DNA of 37,732 bases from Staphylococcus sp. ACRSN (GCF_022346615.1 NZ_JAKRNS010000016.1:1-37732), one strand, 5' to 3'. Counted from the first letter of the stretch, positions 11,619 to 23,803 are shown. Numbers and translations: made by a program. Notes: generated by a model from the sequence alone, not told the origin.

Positions 11619-12017
11619 TTATTTATCCTCTTTTGACGATTTTTCTTGACCTGTACTTTTGTCACCTGGCAACTTAAACACGACTTCACCATCATTACTT
11701 AAATAATAATCATCGCGTGCAATTTTTTCTATATAACTCTTATCATTTAGGTTATTTAGTTTCTCTTTTAAAGCTAATTCTTCGTCTTGTTGCTTCTGAT
11801 ATTTTTGCTCTTTTTGTTGACGCTCGACCGCATCATTGTTATTACTTTGTATTTGAGTGACAAGCATAATGGATAAAATAATAATAATAGCTAGTAATAT
11901 ACCACCAAAAAATGTAACACGTTTACGCACAACGCGATTTCTCATTTTTTGTTGCTGTTTCTTTCTATTTTCAGCTGAGGTAAAAGTATTTCCTATCTGT
12001 TCAACTTTTTTACTCAT
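11619..12017 (-). CDS. divIC: cell division protein DivIC (FtsB family)
   Basis: Bitopic membrane protein of the divisome, partnering DivIB and FtsL. The 132-residue form has a basic cytoplasmic N-terminus (1-33), one membrane segment (about 34-55), a coiled coil (about 62-92) and the typical end IEKIARDDYYLSNDGEVVFK. An open frame extends 31 codons upstream, but I place the start at 12017: AGGAGGTG (12026-12033) lies 8 bases before this ATG, and the extra codons would lie within rqcP. It closes the pth-mfd-flippase-mazG-rqcP-divIC run. Confidence 0.93.
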   Translation of the reverse strand: MSKKVEQIGNTFTSAENRKKQQQKMRNRVVRKRVTFFGGILLAIIIILSIMLVTQIQSNNNDAVERQQKEQKYQKQQDEELALKEKLNNLNDKSYIEKIARDDYYLSNDGEVVFKLPGDKSTGQEKSSKEDK

Positions 12018-12036
12018 TCGCTTGTCACCTCCTTTT

Positions 12037-12300
12037 CTAATTTTCACTGACTTTTTCTTCTTTAACAATTTCATACATGCCTTTTGCGTTTTCTTTTGTT
12101 GCATGTTCACTTAATCCTGTAACTTTTACAGTAATCACTTTTTGACCAAAACGTATAACTAATTCATCTGTTTCTTTTACATCCGTTCCTGCTTTAGCAA
12201 CTGAACCATTTACACTTATACGACCCTGATCACTGATTTCCTTTGCGAGTGTTCTGCGTTTTACTAATCTAGACACCTTGAGATATTTATCTAATCTCAT
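12037..12300 (-). CDS. rqcP: S4-domain RNA-binding protein RqcP (YabO)
   Basis: An 87-residue protein whose first 60 residues form an S4 domain (MRLDKYLKVSRLVKRRTLAK ... ISVNGSVAKAGTDV). In Bacillus, YabO/RqcP works with RqcH on stalled 50S subunits, helping to add C-terminal alanine tails in ribosome quality control. It belongs to the same fold as Hsp15. It begins two bases after the mazG stop, so is translationally close-coupled, and precedes divIC. Yabp and YabQ, which sit between yabO and divIC in Bacillus as I remember, are absent. Confidence 0.9.
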   Translation of the reverse strand: MRLDKYLKVSRLVKRRTLAKEISDQGRISVNGSVAKAGTDVKETDELVIRFGQKVITVKVTGLSEHATKENAKGMYEIVKEEKVSEN

Positions 12301-12302
12301 TT

Positions 12303-13490
12303 TTAGTTCCCTCCTTGCTCTAAAATATTTTTTAAAGCTGTCTCGTCTAACGGCTTATTTTTGGTTTTATCATACATCGTCAAGAAATGCTCTGCAAACA
12401 CTTTTTCAAATTTAACTCTTTCAACCTTTCCTTCTTTCGACTTGGCGGTTGACCAGATTGTTTTCAAATCTTCTATGTTATCTGCCTTTTCTTCAGCAAA
12501 AATATGTGGGTGTCTACGAATCATTTTAGCTGATAAACTCTCAACCACTTCATTTATATCGAAATATCCAGATTTTTTGCCAATACTTGCATGCAATAGT
12601 ACTTGCAATAATATATCTCCGAGCTCCTCAACAATATGCCAGTCATCTTCATTATCTATAGCTTCAAATAGTTCAAATGATTCTTCTAATAAATAACGCT
12701 TTAATGATTCGTGTGTTTGAACTTTGTCCCATGGACAACCATGTTCATCATCCACGAGTCGTTCTATCACCTGTGTTGCAAATTGAAAATCACTATAATA
12801 ATCTCGCTCATTTTTCAACTTAGGTATAAATACACTAGTTAAATTGGTAAATAATGTATCATCATGATCTAACTCATACAATTCTATTTCTGTAACATTT
12901 GCATCGTTACCCTTTGCACCATCTACAATATGTACAGGATGATTATCTGGATATCGTTCCATCAAAGTCACTTTCAGATCTCCAGCTACCATCGCACTAT
13001 AGACTTGTGTTATCAATGTATGGTTTCGACCATTTAATTGCTCCGATTGAATAGCAGTACCATCAAGCATAGTAAAACCATCATTTGGATCTATCTTTAC
13101 CGCTTCAAATATGTCATCGATAAAGCTTTTCCCACCTAAAACTTCAACTTCTATGTCATCATGCTCAACTGCATAGGCTTCAAGTTTGGCTGTTGTAGTT
13201 TCTGCAACTCTAGGATGACCAGGAACAGTATAAATTATATCTTCCTTTTTACTTTTTTCAATTAATTGGTTAACAATTGCTTCATACACATCATCGAAAG
13301 CTGCGTTATTTTCATAAATCGTATCAAAACTTTGAAATGTAATATCTTCTTCTTGTAGCGATAGAATCACTGGATGATCTAGCGTTCTAGTATAAACTTG
13401 TGTATGATTTTTCAAAAACTTATAAATACCTAAAGGTAAATCATCTAAGCCGTGATTTCCTAAACCTACAATTGTAATACGCTGTGCCAT
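12303..13490 (-). CDS. mazG: tetrapyrrole methylase-like / MazG nucleotide pyrophosphohydrolase fusion (YabN)
   Basis: A 395-residue two-domain protein. Residues 1 to about 225 resemble a SAM-dependent tetrapyrrole (corrin/porphyrin) methylase (TIVGLGNHGLDDLPLG at 6-21, TVPGHPRVAETTT at 88-100). Residues about 235-350 are a MazG domain, with CPWDKVQTHESLKRYLLEE and the metal-binding ExxE...ExxD pattern near E269-E273 and E288-D292. MazG domains hydrolyse NTPs and probably clean the nucleotide pool; the methylase half has no certain substrate. Its ATG overlaps the stop of the upstream flippase gene (TAATG). Length is normal for the YabN fusion. Confidence 0.93.
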   Translation of the reverse strand: MAQRITIVGLGNHGLDDLPLGIYKFLKNHTQVYTRTLDHPVILSLQEEDITFQSFDTIYENNAAFDDVYEAIVNQLIEKSKKEDIIYTVPGHPRVAETTTAKLEAYAVEHDDIEVEVLGGKSFIDDIFEAVKIDPNDGFTMLDGTAIQSEQLNGRNHTLITQVYSAMVAGDLKVTLMERYPDNHPVHIVDGAKGNDANVTEIELYELDHDDTLFTNLTSVFIPKLKNERDYYSDFQFATQVIERLVDDEHGCPWDKVQTHESLKRYLLEESFELFEAIDNEDDWHIVEELGDILLQVLLHASIGKKSGYFDINEVVESLSAKMIRRHPHIFAEEKADNIEDLKTIWSTAKSKEGKVERVKFEKVFAEHFLTMYDKTKNKPLDETALKNILEQGGN

Positions 13491-15031
13491 TAACGTTTCC
13501 CTCTCTTCATATGATAGAGCTTATCTCCAAATGGCAAATGTTTAAGTTCTCTATAACTCAACAATTGCATTTGTACAATAGCAAAAATGATAACACCTAT
13601 TCCTACACTCGCTGCAATCAATAACTCTATTAATCCGCCGATACGTGTTTCTGTAGTTATAATAAACAATATAAATTGTACGACAATAGTCAATAGACCC
13701 ATCGTTACAATTAATTTAACTACAAACTTAGTCATCGATTGGAATTTATAAAATTTTAACACCTGTCTGTGCAATAATACTGCAAATATGATAAGCGATA
13801 GCACGGTACTTATACTGCCACCTAACATTAATACATGTGGAATAAATATTATATTCATCAACACTTTACTTACAACACCTATAAGAAATGCAACCAATAC
13901 TTCTCTTACTCTCTGTCGTACTTGCAGTAATGCGATATCCATCATTATTAACGAAACACAAATGACTGTTAACATATAAATTGCTAATGTTCCCGTTAGG
14001 CTATCATATTTAAAAAACACACTATTCATTAATGGTAGCAAATTAATTAAACCAATGCCGGCAGCAACACTAATTAACAATGTAATTTTCAGTGACGCAT
14101 TTGCATATCGATTAATTCGAACGTGTTGCCTTTCTTTAATTGCTTCCGTCAATAACGGAATAAGTACAAAACTGAAAGTTGTCGTTACTATCAATCCCAT
14201 TTGAATAAATGAAGCACCACGATCATATATACCTTTTTGAGTTGCTGCATCTTTAAAGTCCATTCCTGCACTCATCAATGCGTGTATCACAGTAAAGCTA
14301 TCAACCACTTGCCACACAATCACAATCAGTTGGCTAACGGCAAAAATGACAATCGCAATACTCAGTTGCTTCCATTCGATTTCAGTACCTTTACGCACAA
14401 AATGAAATGGTTTCTTCTGTAACAAAAATAAACTCGACGCTAAAAAACCAACTGCAGAACCAATAATGGCTACGGTCCCTGCGTGATATATTGACCAATC
14501 TTTCGTAAGGAACAATGCAACAGCGCCCATAATTATACCGACTCTGATTGTTTGTTCAATCACTTGTGAAATCGCGGGTATATGCATTTCTTGTTTAGCT
14601 TGATAGTATCCTCTAAGCACACCCAATATACCAACAAATAAGTAACTCAAACTCGCAGCACGCAACATAGGCGCTAAATGTATATCCCCCATAAATAATG
14701 CAATCCATTTTGCGCTAATTAATAAGATTATAAAACATACACTACTCAGCAACTGTAACACAACGGCCACCCTAGAATATTGACCATCTTTACCAGTTGT
14801 GCCAAATGTTTGTGTCACAGCACTAGGAATTGCATTCATCGTTAAAATAACACCTAGAGCAACAAAAGGGTATATCTGTTGATATGCATATAGACCTTCG
14901 TCACCTAATATATTTTGATACGGTATACGATATATAGCGCTCAAGACTTTCACAACAATTAATGCAACAGTTAATATTACGACACCATTAAATGCTGAAT
15001 GTTGTGTTAGTTGCTTCTTATTCTGCTTCAT
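13490..15031 (-). CDS. polysaccharide/lipid flippase-like membrane protein (SpoVB/YabM type)
   Basis: A 513-residue, highly hydrophobic protein with roughly 12-14 membrane segments, starting after a short basic tail ([10 protein letters not shown]). It looks like the MOP superfamily (polysaccharide transporter/MVF branch) that includes SpoVB, MurJ-like YtgP and Wzx flippases; a conserved early segment is [21 protein letters not shown] lipid-linked sugar is the likely substrate, but sequence alone does not identify it. It overlaps mfd by 14 bases upstream and mazG by one base downstream. I give no gene symbol because staphylococci hold several paralogues. Position corresponds to yabM in Bacillus. 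Confidence 0.88.
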   Translation of the reverse strand: MKQNKKQLTQHSAFNGVVILTVALIVVKVLSAIYRIPYQNILGDEGLYAYQQIYPFVALGVILTMNAIPSAVTQTFGTTGKDGQYSRVAVVLQLLSSVCFIILLISAKWIALFMGDIHLAPMLRAASLSYLFVGILGVLRGYYQAKQEMHIPAISQVIEQTIRVGIIMGAVALFLTKDWSIYHAGTVAIIGSAVGFLASSLFLLQKKPFHFVRKGTEIEWKQLSIAIVIFAVSQLIVIVWQVVDSFTVIHALMSAGMDFKDAATQKGIYDRGASFIQMGLIVTTTFSFVLIPLLTEAIKERQHVRINRYANASLKITLLISVAAGIGLINLLPLMNSVFFKYDSLTGTLAIYMLTVICVSLIMMDIALLQVRQRVREVLVAFLIGVVSKVLMNIIFIPHVLMLGGSISTVLSLIIFAVLLHRQVLKFYKFQSMTKFVVKLIVTMGLLTIVVQFILFIITTETRIGGLIELLIAASVGIGVIIFAIVQMQLLSYRELKHLPFGDKLYHMKRGKR

Positions 15032-18000
15032 CTAAATTTGCCATACTTTCTTCAATACATTTTGCCAAGAATTTCAAATTTTCTAACCAAGTCTTAGTTT
15101 TGCTTAACGATACTTTCATTTTACCATCTTGAACACCGACTTTCATCGTTCGACCAAGCGGTTGTGTTAGTTTAAATAAACTTTCCCCATTGATGTCTTT
15201 CGTGCCTTTTTCAGACATATAGATTTCTACTTGTTTACCTGTATCTTTTACTAAAGTGACACCTGCATGCAATGCATGAACTTTAATTTCCATCATATCC
15301 AATAAACGTTCAACCTCTACAGGATATTCATTAAAGCGATCTATCAATTCATCCTTGATATCAATTAATTGCGCTTCTGATTCAATTTTACGTAGTTTTT
15401 TATATATTTCGATCTTCGCTTGCTCATTTTGAATATATTCTGCTGGTAAATAAGCATCAATATTTAATTCTATTTCTACTTCTGGTGCATCTGCTTGTTC
15501 TTCAGTGATACCTCGTTTTTCATTAACCGCTTCTTCTAACATTTGTGAATACAGGTCAAATCCAACTGAATCAATAAAGCCATGCTGTTGCTTTCCTAAT
15601 AAATTGCCTGCGCCACGTATATTTAAATCCCGCATTGCAATTTTAAAACCAGAACCTAATTCCGTAAATTCTTTAATTGCCTGTAATCGTTCCTCAGCAG
15701 ATTCGGTTAAGACTTTATTTGTCGGATGTAAGAAATATGCATATCCAATTCGACTAGAGCGACCTACGCGTCCTCTTAGTTGATACAATTGACTTAACCC
15801 AAATCGATCTGCATCTTCGATAATTAAAGTGTTCGCATTTGGAACATCTACACCCGTTTCAATTATGGTCGTAGTAACAAGAATATCGTATTCATGGTTG
15901 ATGAAACCTAACATCGTTTCCTCTAAATCACGTTCACTCATTTGTCCATGGGCTACGCCAATACTCGCATCAGGCATAAGCATTTGTAATTGTTCACGCT
16001 TTTCGTATATAGATTGGACTTTGTTATATAAATAAAATACTTGCCCTTCTCTAGATACTTCTCTTTCGAGCGCTTCTTTAATAAAGTTTGTATTTTGCTC
16101 TAATACATAGGTCTGAACCGGAAAACGATTTTCAGGTGGTGTTTCTATAACCGATAAATCTCTGACCCCAAGCATACTCATGTGTAACGTTCTTGGTATC
16201 GGTGTCGCTGTTAAAGTTAATACATCAACGTTCGTCTTCATTGTCTTAATACGCTCTTTATGTCTTACACCAAAACGCTGTTCTTCATCTACGATAAGTA
16301 AGCCCAGATCTTTATAGTGTATATCTTTACCTAATAATTTATGCGTACCTACGACAATATCAACAAATCCAGATTTCAGGCCTTCTTTTGTTTCTTTAAT
16401 CTCTTTTGTAGTTCTAAATCGGCTGATTAATTGAATATCTACTGGAAAATCCTGCATACGTTCAATCAAAGTTTCATAGTGTTGTTGCGCCAAAATGGTT
16501 GTAGGTACTAAAAATGCAACTTGTTTACCTTCCATAACCGCTTTAAATGCTGCACGGACTGCAACTTCTGTCTTACCGTAACCCACATCTCCACAAAGCA
16601 ATCTATCCATTGGTTTTTCAACTTCCATGTCGCCTTTTATTTCATCTATTGATTTACTTTGGTCTGGCGTTAATTCATATGGAAAGTCTAATTCAAAATC
16701 ATTTTGCTCTGCTGTATCCGGACCGTATTTATAACCTACAGACATTTCACGTTCTTTATACAGTTCAATCAATTCATCAGCAATATCCTCGACACTTTGT
16801 TGTACTTTGGCTTTAGTTTTTTTCCATTCTGTACCACCGAGTTTATTTAATTTCGGAGACTTATCTTCAGAAGCTACATATTTTTGAACCTGATCCATTT
16901 GATCAACGGGTACAAATAATTGATCTGTCCCCTTGTACTGAAGCTTAATGTAATCTTTATGAACACCCGCAACTTCTAAGGTTTCTACACCTAGATACCG
17001 TCCAACACCATGATGTATATGAACGATATAGTCACCAACTTTCAAATCTTGATATGACTTGATTTTTTCAGCATTGGTTAACGTTTTTTGTTGTTTTGGT
17101 TTCTTTTTTTGCTTTGATTTAAATAACTCTCGTTCAGTCACAACAACGAGTTGCATATAAGGAAGTTCAAAGCCTTCAGAAAGACTTCCTTCTGTAATAA
17201 TGGCACTCCCTGTATTGTGATTTTCGTTTGCACTATCTATAAATGTCGGTATATGCATTTCATTCAACATGGATTGAATTCTATCTTTTTTAACTTCTGT
17301 TTCTGCTAACACGACAACAGTATAATCATTTTTTATATAACGTTGGAATTCCGAACGCATAATATCGTATTGACCATAAAATTGTTGTACTGGTTTACAA
17401 GAAAACTTGATAATATCTTGAATTGGCACAGACATTGTCGCTGTAAACAGCGTAAAGAACGTAACTGGATGATTTTTTAGCAAAGCTTCAAATCCATCAT
17501 ACTCTAAGAAAGTTTGACCAATAAATCCTTTACCACTTTCAATTAAGTTTTGAATAAAATCATCTACTTCTGTAGTCAGCGTAGTTTCTGTTTCTTTCAC
17601 TCGGTTGAATTCATCTACAGCAATGATAGCATCGGACTTAAAGTAATCAATGAGCGTCGTTGGTGTATCATACATAAATGCCACAAGACGACGTAATAAT
17701 TGATGATCAAACAATGATGCGTCGAACAACTTGAAACTTTCATATGTTTCTTTTAAATCATTACGTACAGATTTATCTATCTTTGGCCTTGTCGTTTCAT
17801 AAGCTTCTTTCAATTTATCTTTAGTATGACGAATGACTTCATCTGTAATGATATAGTCACTTGCAGTCGTTATTTCTACGCGCTCCAAGTTTGATTCAGA
17901 ACGTTGTGTTTCAACATCAAAATCACGAATAGAATCAACTTCTGTATCAAACAATTCAATCCTTACCGGATCTCCAATCAACGGATAAATATCAATAATG

Positions 18001-18533
18001 CCACCACGTAAAGAAAATTCCCCAATATGAGATACAACACTTTCCCTGCGATAACCCATATTAACTAACTTATTTAACAAGTCATCTATTTCAATATCAT
18101 CTCCAACAGCAATTGACAATTGATGAGCTTGCCACATCTCTACTGGCGTTAACCATTTTTTTAAACCATTTAATGGAACGATAAATAAGCCTCTCTTTTC
18201 TTGAGCAAGTGCAGTTAAAGTTCGCACGCGTTCGCTCATAAATTGAGGGCTCTGTGTTGAAAATTCTTCGGTCATTATGTCTTGTAAAGGATATTTATAA
18301 ATTTGATTTGACTCTACGAATTGTAATAAGTCACTTTCTAGTTTATCTGCCTGATACAAGTTGTTCGTCACAACTAATAGTTGCTTCGAACTATTTAAAT
18401 ATTTTTCAGCTATTATTGTCACTTTAGCCGCCGAAGATAAACCGGTAACGAGTACATTCTCCTTACCAAATACTTCATTCAGTTCTTGATAACGTTTGTC
18501 TTCATTTATATACTCTGTAATTATTGATTTCAA
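15018..18533 (-). CDS. mfd: transcription-repair coupling factor Mfd
   Basis: Pushes stalled RNA polymerase off damaged templates and recruits UvrA. The 1171-residue protein has the UvrB-like N-terminal modules, the RNA-polymerase-interaction domain ([17 protein letters not shown] near 500-515), the SF2 helicase core with Walker [13 protein letters not shown] (about 650-660), DEEQ box IVDEEQRFG (about 748), and TRG/RecG-type motifs ([30 protein letters not shown]), then a C-terminal domain. The start is TTG: its codon (18531-18533) overlaps the pth stop TGA in a TTGA junction. The fin gene, between pth and mfd in Bacillus as I remember, is absent. Confidence 0.97.
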   Translation of the reverse strand: MKSIITEYINEDKRYQELNEVFGKENVLVTGLSSAAKVTIIAEKYLNSSKQLLVVTNNLYQADKLESDLLQFVESNQIYKYPLQDIMTEEFSTQSPQFMSERVRTLTALAQEKRGLFIVPLNGLKKWLTPVEMWQAHQLSIAVGDDIEIDDLLNKLVNMGYRRESVVSHIGEFSLRGGIIDIYPLIGDPVRIELFDTEVDSIRDFDVETQRSESNLERVEITTASDYIITDEVIRHTKDKLKEAYETTRPKIDKSVRNDLKETYESFKLFDASLFDHQLLRRLVAFMYDTPTTLIDYFKSDAIIAVDEFNRVKETETTLTTEVDDFIQNLIESGKGFIGQTFLEYDGFEALLKNHPVTFFTLFTATMSVPIQDIIKFSCKPVQQFYGQYDIMRSEFQRYIKNDYTVVVLAETEVKKDRIQSMLNEMHIPTFIDSANENHNTGSAIITEGSLSEGFELPYMQLVVVTERELFKSKQKKKPKQQKTLTNAEKIKSYQDLKVGDYIVHIHHGVGRYLGVETLEVAGVHKDYIKLQYKGTDQLFVPVDQMDQVQKYVASEDKSPKLNKLGGTEWKKTKAKVQQSVEDIADELIELYKEREMSVGYKYGPDTAEQNDFELDFPYELTPDQSKSIDEIKGDMEVEKPMDRLLCGDVGYGKTEVAVRAAFKAVMEGKQVAFLVPTTILAQQHYETLIERMQDFPVDIQLISRFRTTKEIKETKEGLKSGFVDIVVGTHKLLGKDIHYKDLGLLIVDEEQRFGVRHKERIKTMKTNVDVLTLTATPIPRTLHMSMLGVRDLSVIETPPENRFPVQTYVLEQNTNFIKEALEREVSREGQVFYLYNKVQSIYEKREQLQMLMPDASIGVAHGQMSERDLEETMLGFINHEYDILVTTTIIETGVDVPNANTLIIEDADRFGLSQLYQLRGRVGRSSRIGYAYFLHPTNKVLTESAEERLQAIKEFTELGSGFKIAMRDLNIRGAGNLLGKQQHGFIDSVGFDLYSQMLEEAVNEKRGITEEQADAPEVEIELNIDAYLPAEYIQNEQAKIEIYKKLRKIESEAQLIDIKDELIDRFNEYPVEVERLLDMMEIKVHALHAGVTLVKDTGKQVEIYMSEKGTKDINGESLFKLTQPLGRTMKVGVQDGKMKVSLSKTKTWLENLKFLAKCIEESMANLDEAE

Positions 18534-19102
18534 TTTACTTCACCATTATATTCATTCATCACGTAATCAAATCGAGACGTTTCAATAAATGCTTCGACCG
18601 CACGTGCAGAATGTTCTATTACTTTATTCATTGTTTTCATTTCTTGTTCAGAAAATCGCTGCAACACATAATCGACAATCGCCATACCATTTGATGGTCT
18701 ATCTACACCTATACGAATACGCTTAAATTGATCTGTACCTAAAGCTTGAATAATAGATTTCATACCATTATGACCGCCCGCACTTCCTTTTTGACGGAGC
18801 CTAATTTCTCCTTGAGGTAAATCCAAATCATCATATAAAACAAGTAAGTCATCTGTTTGAATATCATAATATTTCATTAATGGACCTACCGCTTCTCCAG
18901 ATAAATTCATTAAGGTTAGCGGTTCGATAAACATTACTTTTTCACCAGCAATACGTTCAATCGTATACGCCCCTTTAAACTTTTGCTTATCTAACGTAAA
19001 CTGATTACGTTCCAAAAGATAATCTATAACTTCAAAGCCAATATTGTGTCTTGTTAATTCAAAACGTTTTCCAATATTGCCTAAGCCTACAATACACTTC
19101 AT
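18530..19102 (-). CDS. pth: peptidyl-tRNA hydrolase
   Basis: Releases tRNA from prematurely dropped peptidyl-tRNAs. The 190-residue protein shows [20 protein letters not shown] with the catalytic histidine H19, MNLSGEAV with the conserved asparagine, YDDLDLPQG with the conserved aspartate, and [14 protein letters not shown]. The ATG is preceded by GGAGGTAAC. It begins the operon that continues through mfd to divIC; its stop codon overlaps the mfd start. A 16-base A/T palindrome (TTCTTTTATAAAAGAA) lies in the upstream region, where no clear promoter boxes could be chosen. Confidence 0.97.
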   Translation of the reverse strand: MKCIVGLGNIGKRFELTRHNIGFEVIDYLLERNQFTLDKQKFKGAYTIERIAGEKVMFIEPLTLMNLSGEAVGPLMKYYDIQTDDLLVLYDDLDLPQGEIRLRQKGSAGGHNGMKSIIQALGTDQFKRIRIGVDRPSNGMAIVDYVLQRFSEQEMKTMNKVIEHSARAVEAFIETSRFDYVMNEYNGEVN

Positions 19103-19206
19103 CAGGTTACCTCCATTTATAATTCTTTATAATAAAACAAATATACTGGATATTCTTTTATAAAAGAAATACACTCTTTTTTTCTAGTATCACTCACTAT
19201 AATAAC

Positions 19207-19247
19207 ATAAAAAAGCACCTGCTTAACGTATTAAGCATGGTGCTTTT
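19207..19247 (-). terminator. intrinsic terminator of ctc (rplY)
   Basis: AAAAGCACC with GGTGCTTTT (19211-19219 and 19239-19247) and inner TGCTTAA/TTAAGCA around a CGTA loop, one bulge, then a T-run on the minus strand. It closes the glmU-prs-ctc group about 60 bases past the ctc stop. Confidence 0.93.
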
Positions 19248-19303
19248 CTATATTCATAATGCTGTCTAAATGACAACGTTTATTCAAAAAACAAACATTA
19301 GAA

Positions 19304-19951
19304 TTAAGCTTCTTCTGTTTCTTCTTTTTCTTCACCTACAACAGCTGGTTCTTCAGTTTCTGAATCGCCTTCCATTGCTTCGATTTCTTCTTCTGTTGGT
19401 TCATCAGTTGGAGGAACAACAGTTACTACTGAGTCAGTAGCTTCGTTTTCGATTGTGAAGTCACCAGAAATTTTGATATCTTCAACAGCTAAACTGTCGT
19501 TGATATTTAATTCTGTAATGTCTACTTCGATAGTTTCAGGAATGTTATCTGGAGTAGCTGTTACTTCAAGATTAAATAATGGTTGTTCAACAACGCCGCC
19601 TTCTTTAGCACCAGCTGCTTCACCAATTAAGTGAACTGGTACTTCAACAGTACGTTCTTCAGTCATGTTGATAGCTAAGAAGTCGATATGTGTAATTTGG
19701 TTTTTAAGTGGATCGAATTGGTAGTCTGAAACCATTACTTTAATAGTTTTAGAACCAACGCCTAATTCGATAACACCATTACGACCTACTTCACGGATAA
19801 CTTTGATAAATTCAACTTCATCAACTTTAACAGAAACGTTTTTAGTACCAAAACCATAAACAACAGCTGGTACTTTACCGATATTTCTAATTGCTTTAAG
19901 GTCAGCACGCGTTTGCTTACCTTGACGAATAATTGACTTTAATGCAGCCAT
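19304..19951 (-). CDS. rplY: large-subunit ribosomal protein bL25 (Ctc, long TL5 form)
   Basis: Binds 5S rRNA in the 50S subunit; called Ctc in Gram-positives. The 215-residue protein has the N-terminal L25 domain (about 1-90: [20 protein letters not shown] ... [15 protein letters not shown]), the C-terminal TL5 beta domain (about 90-180) and an acidic tail rich in Glu and Thr. I use the ATG at 19951, not the in-frame ATG two codons earlier (19957): AAAGGTGG is 9 bases from the former and only 3 from the latter. It has its own near-consensus promoter overlapping the end of prs and a structured leader. Confidence 0.94.
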   Translation of the reverse strand: MAALKSIIRQGKQTRADLKAIRNIGKVPAVVYGFGTKNVSVKVDEVEFIKVIREVGRNGVIELGVGSKTIKVMVSDYQFDPLKNQITHIDFLAINMTEERTVEVPVHLIGEAAGAKEGGVVEQPLFNLEVTATPDNIPETIEVDITELNINDSLAVEDIKISGDFTIENEATDSVVTVVPPTDEPTEEEIEAMEGDSETEEPAVVGEEKEETEEA

Positions 19952-19976
19952 ATTCATTTTCCACCTTTCATCATAT

Positions 19977-20060
19977 GCTCTGAATATACAGAGCCCCTCA
20001 CTTACCCATCAACATAATGTTGCTTGCAAGTGTTTATTATGTCCGTTAAATCACGAACGG
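19977..20060 (-). promoter_or_regulatory. structured leader of ctc
   Basis: Three hairpins fit the sequence between the promoter and the start codon: GCTCTG/CAGAGC with a 6-base loop (19977-19994), ACATAAT/ATTATGT (20012-20042) with a CTTGCAAG centre, and CCGTT/AACGG (20043-20060), which partly overlaps the predicted start point. None is followed by a T-run. Ribosomal protein leaders are often autoregulatory, but I do not recognise a known family here. Confidence 0.4.
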
Positions 20061-20064
20061 GATT

Positions 20065-20093
20065 ATTATACCGTTATTGTATAATTTAGTCAA
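20065..20093 (-). promoter_or_regulatory. strong predicted promoter of ctc
   Basis: TTGACT (20088-20093) and perfect TATAAT (20065-20070) with 17-base spacing on the minus strand. The -35 box lies within the last codons and stop codon of prs, so ctc can be transcribed without prs. Confidence 0.8.
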
Positions 20094-21051
20094 ATAACAC
20101 ACTGACAGATTCACGTTCGTAAACTCTGATAATTGCTTGCGCTAATAAACCAGCTACAGATAATTCTTTGGTGTTGTCTGGTTTACGACTATCTTCTAAT
20201 TGAATCGAATTTGTAACTACTAATTCTTTAATCGCTGAATTTTCAATACGTTCTTTAGCAGGACCAGAGAGTACTGGGTGTGTACAACAAGCATAAACTT
20301 CTTTTGCGCCTTTATCTTTTAATGCTTGAGCAGCTAATGTAATTGTTCCAGCTGTATCAATGATATCGTCAATAATAATTGCTGTTCTGCCTTGAATATC
20401 ACCTACAATATTCATTACTTCCGCTACATTTGGTTTCGGTCTACGTTTGTCGATAATTGCAATCGGTGTTTTTAAAATATCTGCAAGTTTACGTGCTCTC
20501 GTCACACCGCCGTGGTCTGGAGATACTACTACACATTCTTCCAAATCAATATTTGTTTCGTTTTTAAAATGTTCAGCTAAAATAGGTACACCCATTAAAT
20601 GATCAATTGGCATATCGAAGAACCCTTGGATTTGTGGTGCATGTAAGTCTAATGCAATCATGCGATCTGCTCCGGCAGTTTCAATTAAGTTTGCTACTAA
20701 TTTAGCAGTGATTGGCTCACGGCTTCTTGCTTTTCTATCTTGTCTAGCATAACCATAATAAGGTACTACAATATTTATATTTGCAGCTGAAGCACGTCTA
20801 CATGCATCAATCATGATTAGCAATTCCATTAAATGAAGATTTACCGGATATGAAGTTGGTTGAATAATAAACACGTCACATCCACGTATACTTTCTTCAA
20901 TATTGATTTGAATTTCACCATCACTAAAGCGTTTCACTGAACATTTTCCTAGTTCGATTCCAACTTTATCTGCTACTTCTTGGGCTAACGGTTCATTACC
21001 TTTCAAAGAAAATATTTTCAAAGCAGAATTCTTATACTCATTGTTTAACAT
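20086..21051 (-). CDS. prs: ribose-phosphate pyrophosphokinase (PRPP synthase)
   Basis: Makes PRPP from ribose 5-phosphate and ATP for purine, pyrimidine, His, Trp and NAD synthesis. The 321-residue class I enzyme contains the ATP loop [19 protein letters not shown], the PRPP-binding motif [14 protein letters not shown], and the catalytic region [22 protein letters not shown] lies before the ATG. It follows glmU by 153 bases and precedes ctc. PRPP produced here is the effector that modulates PurR, encoded a few genes upstream. Confidence 0.98.
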   Translation of the reverse strand: MLNNEYKNSALKIFSLKGNEPLAQEVADKVGIELGKCSVKRFSDGEIQINIEESIRGCDVFIIQPTSYPVNLHLMELLIMIDACRRASAANINIVVPYYGYARQDRKARSREPITAKLVANLIETAGADRMIALDLHAPQIQGFFDMPIDHLMGVPILAEHFKNETNIDLEECVVVSPDHGGVTRARKLADILKTPIAIIDKRRPKPNVAEVMNIVGDIQGRTAIIIDDIIDTAGTITLAAQALKDKGAKEVYACCTHPVLSGPAKERIENSAIKELVVTNSIQLEDSRKPDNTKELSVAGLLAQAIIRVYERESVSVLFD

Positions 21052-21204
21052 TTATAGTCCTCCAATTAATTCGTTCAATTAGTTTTATTTACGTATATGG
21101 CAAAATTATATTATTTCTTAACACGGTTCTTTCGGTTCGAGTTACCTAATTTATAGTTATCTTTAACTTAACAGATAACATTAATTTTTCTAAACAATGC
21201 ACAC

Positions 21205-22593
<1,389 letters not shown>

Positions 22594-22598
22594 TTACT

Positions 22599-22628
22599 AT
22601 TATAATTTAACGCTAGTACCACTTTCAA
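22599..22628 (-). promoter_or_regulatory. predicted glmU promoter
   Basis: TTGAAA (22623-22628) and perfect TATAAT (22599-22604) on the minus strand with 18-base spacing, 39 bases upstream of the glmU start. Confidence 0.65.
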
Positions 22629-22944
22629 GGCTCAAAGCACCGATATTAAATAATGAATACTTTTTCATGCATTTTATTGAAAATTCTCTACCATTATTTT
22701 GTCATCTTTCCAATTTTTAGAAACCGTTTTACTTTAGCAATGTAAGCATGTACATTTTCAATATCAATTTTGCTATATTATGTATTTAAAAATCTAGTAC
22801 TAGCTATTTAAATTACTTCATATTTAAAAATACCATTCATAATCTGATTAAAAATATGTCGATTAATAAATTTCTTGGTATTTTTTATTTTTTGTCACCT
22901 TTATATTTTAAATTAATTTTCAAAATTATATTTATTGAAAATAA

Positions 22945-22996
22945 CAAAAAAGAAGGTGAAAATCATTCTATTAAGAACAATCTCACCTTCTTTTTA
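22945..22996 (-). terminator. intrinsic terminator of spoVG
   Basis: A long stem pairing AAAAAAGAAGGTGA (22946-22959) with TCACCTTCTTTTT (22983-22995), followed on the minus strand by a T-run and flanked by an A-run, so it could act on both strands. It lies about 40 bases past the spoVG stop. Confidence 0.93.
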
Positions 22997-23036
22997 TGAT
23001 ATTAATCACTTTACAACATCTCAAATTGTTTAAATA

Positions 23037-23348
23037 TTAAGCTTCCTCATTCGAATCTTCAGATGAAGGTTGTGCATTTCTATCAGGAATCACTTCATCC
23101 GTTTCTTCATATACTTTCATCACAGCATCTTGAATTTCCTGTCTCATTTCAGAATTGATTGGATGCGCGATGTCTCGGAATTCACCATCTGGTGTACGCT
23201 TACTTGGCATTGCGACGAAAAGACCTGTGTTGCCTTCAATTACACGTAAATCATGTACAACGAATGATTCATCCAATGTAATTGATACAAGTGCTTTCAT
23301 TCTTCCATCTGTTTGTATTTTTCTAAGTCTTACATCTGTCACTTTCAT
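23037..23348 (-). CDS. spoVG: SpoVG family DNA/RNA-binding regulator
   Basis: A 103-residue protein starting [20 protein letters not shown] with the conserved [20 protein letters not shown] and an acidic C-terminal tail. In staphylococci SpoVG is a regulator acting downstream of SigB on capsule, virulence and resistance genes, despite the sporulation name. The ATG is preceded by a G-run (AGGGGGG) 8 bases away. It follows ridA by 62 bases, the known yabJ-spoVG pairing, and is followed by a strong terminator. The retention of spoVG while neighbouring sporulation genes are gone fits a role outside sporulation. Confidence 0.97.
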   Translation of the reverse strand: MKVTDVRLRKIQTDGRMKALVSITLDESFVVHDLRVIEGNTGLFVAMPSKRTPDGEFRDIAHPINSEMRQEIQDAVMKVYEETDEVIPDRNAQPSSEDSNEEA

Positions 23349-23410
23349 GTAGTGAGCCCCCCTAGTATCTTTGTTAGAAGCTTAACAATTGCATTAAAAA
23401 TTATATTCCC

Positions 23411-23785
23411 TTATTTTACTTTCGCTATTAATTCAATTTCTACTTTAACATCTTTTGGTAATCGAGCTACCTCAACACAACTTCTTGCTGGTTGATGTGT
23501 GTCAAAGTACTTGCCGTAAACTTCATTTATATTTTGAAATTCATTCATATCAGCAATAAAAATTGTAGCTTTAATTACTGAATCTAAATCTGATCCAGCT
23601 TCATCTAATACAACTTTTAAATTTTCTAATACTTGTGTCGTCTGCGCTTTTACATCGTCACTGACAATTTCGCCATCTAAGTTAAGTGGAATTTGTCCTG
23701 ATGTAAAAACAAGACCATTAATTTCAGTTGCATGTGAGTATGGCCCCAATGCTTCAGGTGCCTTTGGTGTATTTATTGTGTTCAT
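23411..23785 (-). CDS. ridA: RidA family reactive enamine/imine deaminase (YabJ)
   Basis: Hydrolyses reactive enamine/imine intermediates released by PLP enzymes. The 124-residue protein has the YjgF/RidA motifs EALGPYSHATEINGLVFTSG, DEAGSDLDSVIKATIFIADM and PARSCVEVARLPKDVKVEIE with the conserved arginine. The start is fixed by family length, but the nearest Shine-Dalgarno AGGAG (23799-23803) lies 13 bases from the ATG, longer than usual, and no alternative in-frame start lies between. It sits between purR and spoVG as yabJ does in Bacillus and Staphylococcus; yabJ was first linked to purine gene control by this neighbourhood. Confidence 0.95.
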   Translation of the reverse strand: MNTINTPKAPEALGPYSHATEINGLVFTSGQIPLNLDGEIVSDDVKAQTTQVLENLKVVLDEAGSDLDSVIKATIFIADMNEFQNINEVYGKYFDTHQPARSCVEVARLPKDVKVEIELIAKVK

Positions 23786-23803
23786 GATGCCGTATTCGCT
23801 CCT

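Noticed and set aside
11603..11630. Hairpin overlapping the divIC stop
   Set aside because: A 6-bp A/T-only stem (ATAAAT/ATTTAT) with a T-run is too weak to call as a terminator.
12018..12110. N-terminal extension of DivIC by 31 codons
   Set aside because: It lies within rqcP and upstream of the strong AGGAGGTG at 12026-12033; family length fits the shorter form.
21100..21170. PurR box upstream of prs
   Set aside because: CGAA occurs twice (CGAACCGAAAG) but as close direct copies, not as the inverted pair about 16 bases apart expected for PurR.
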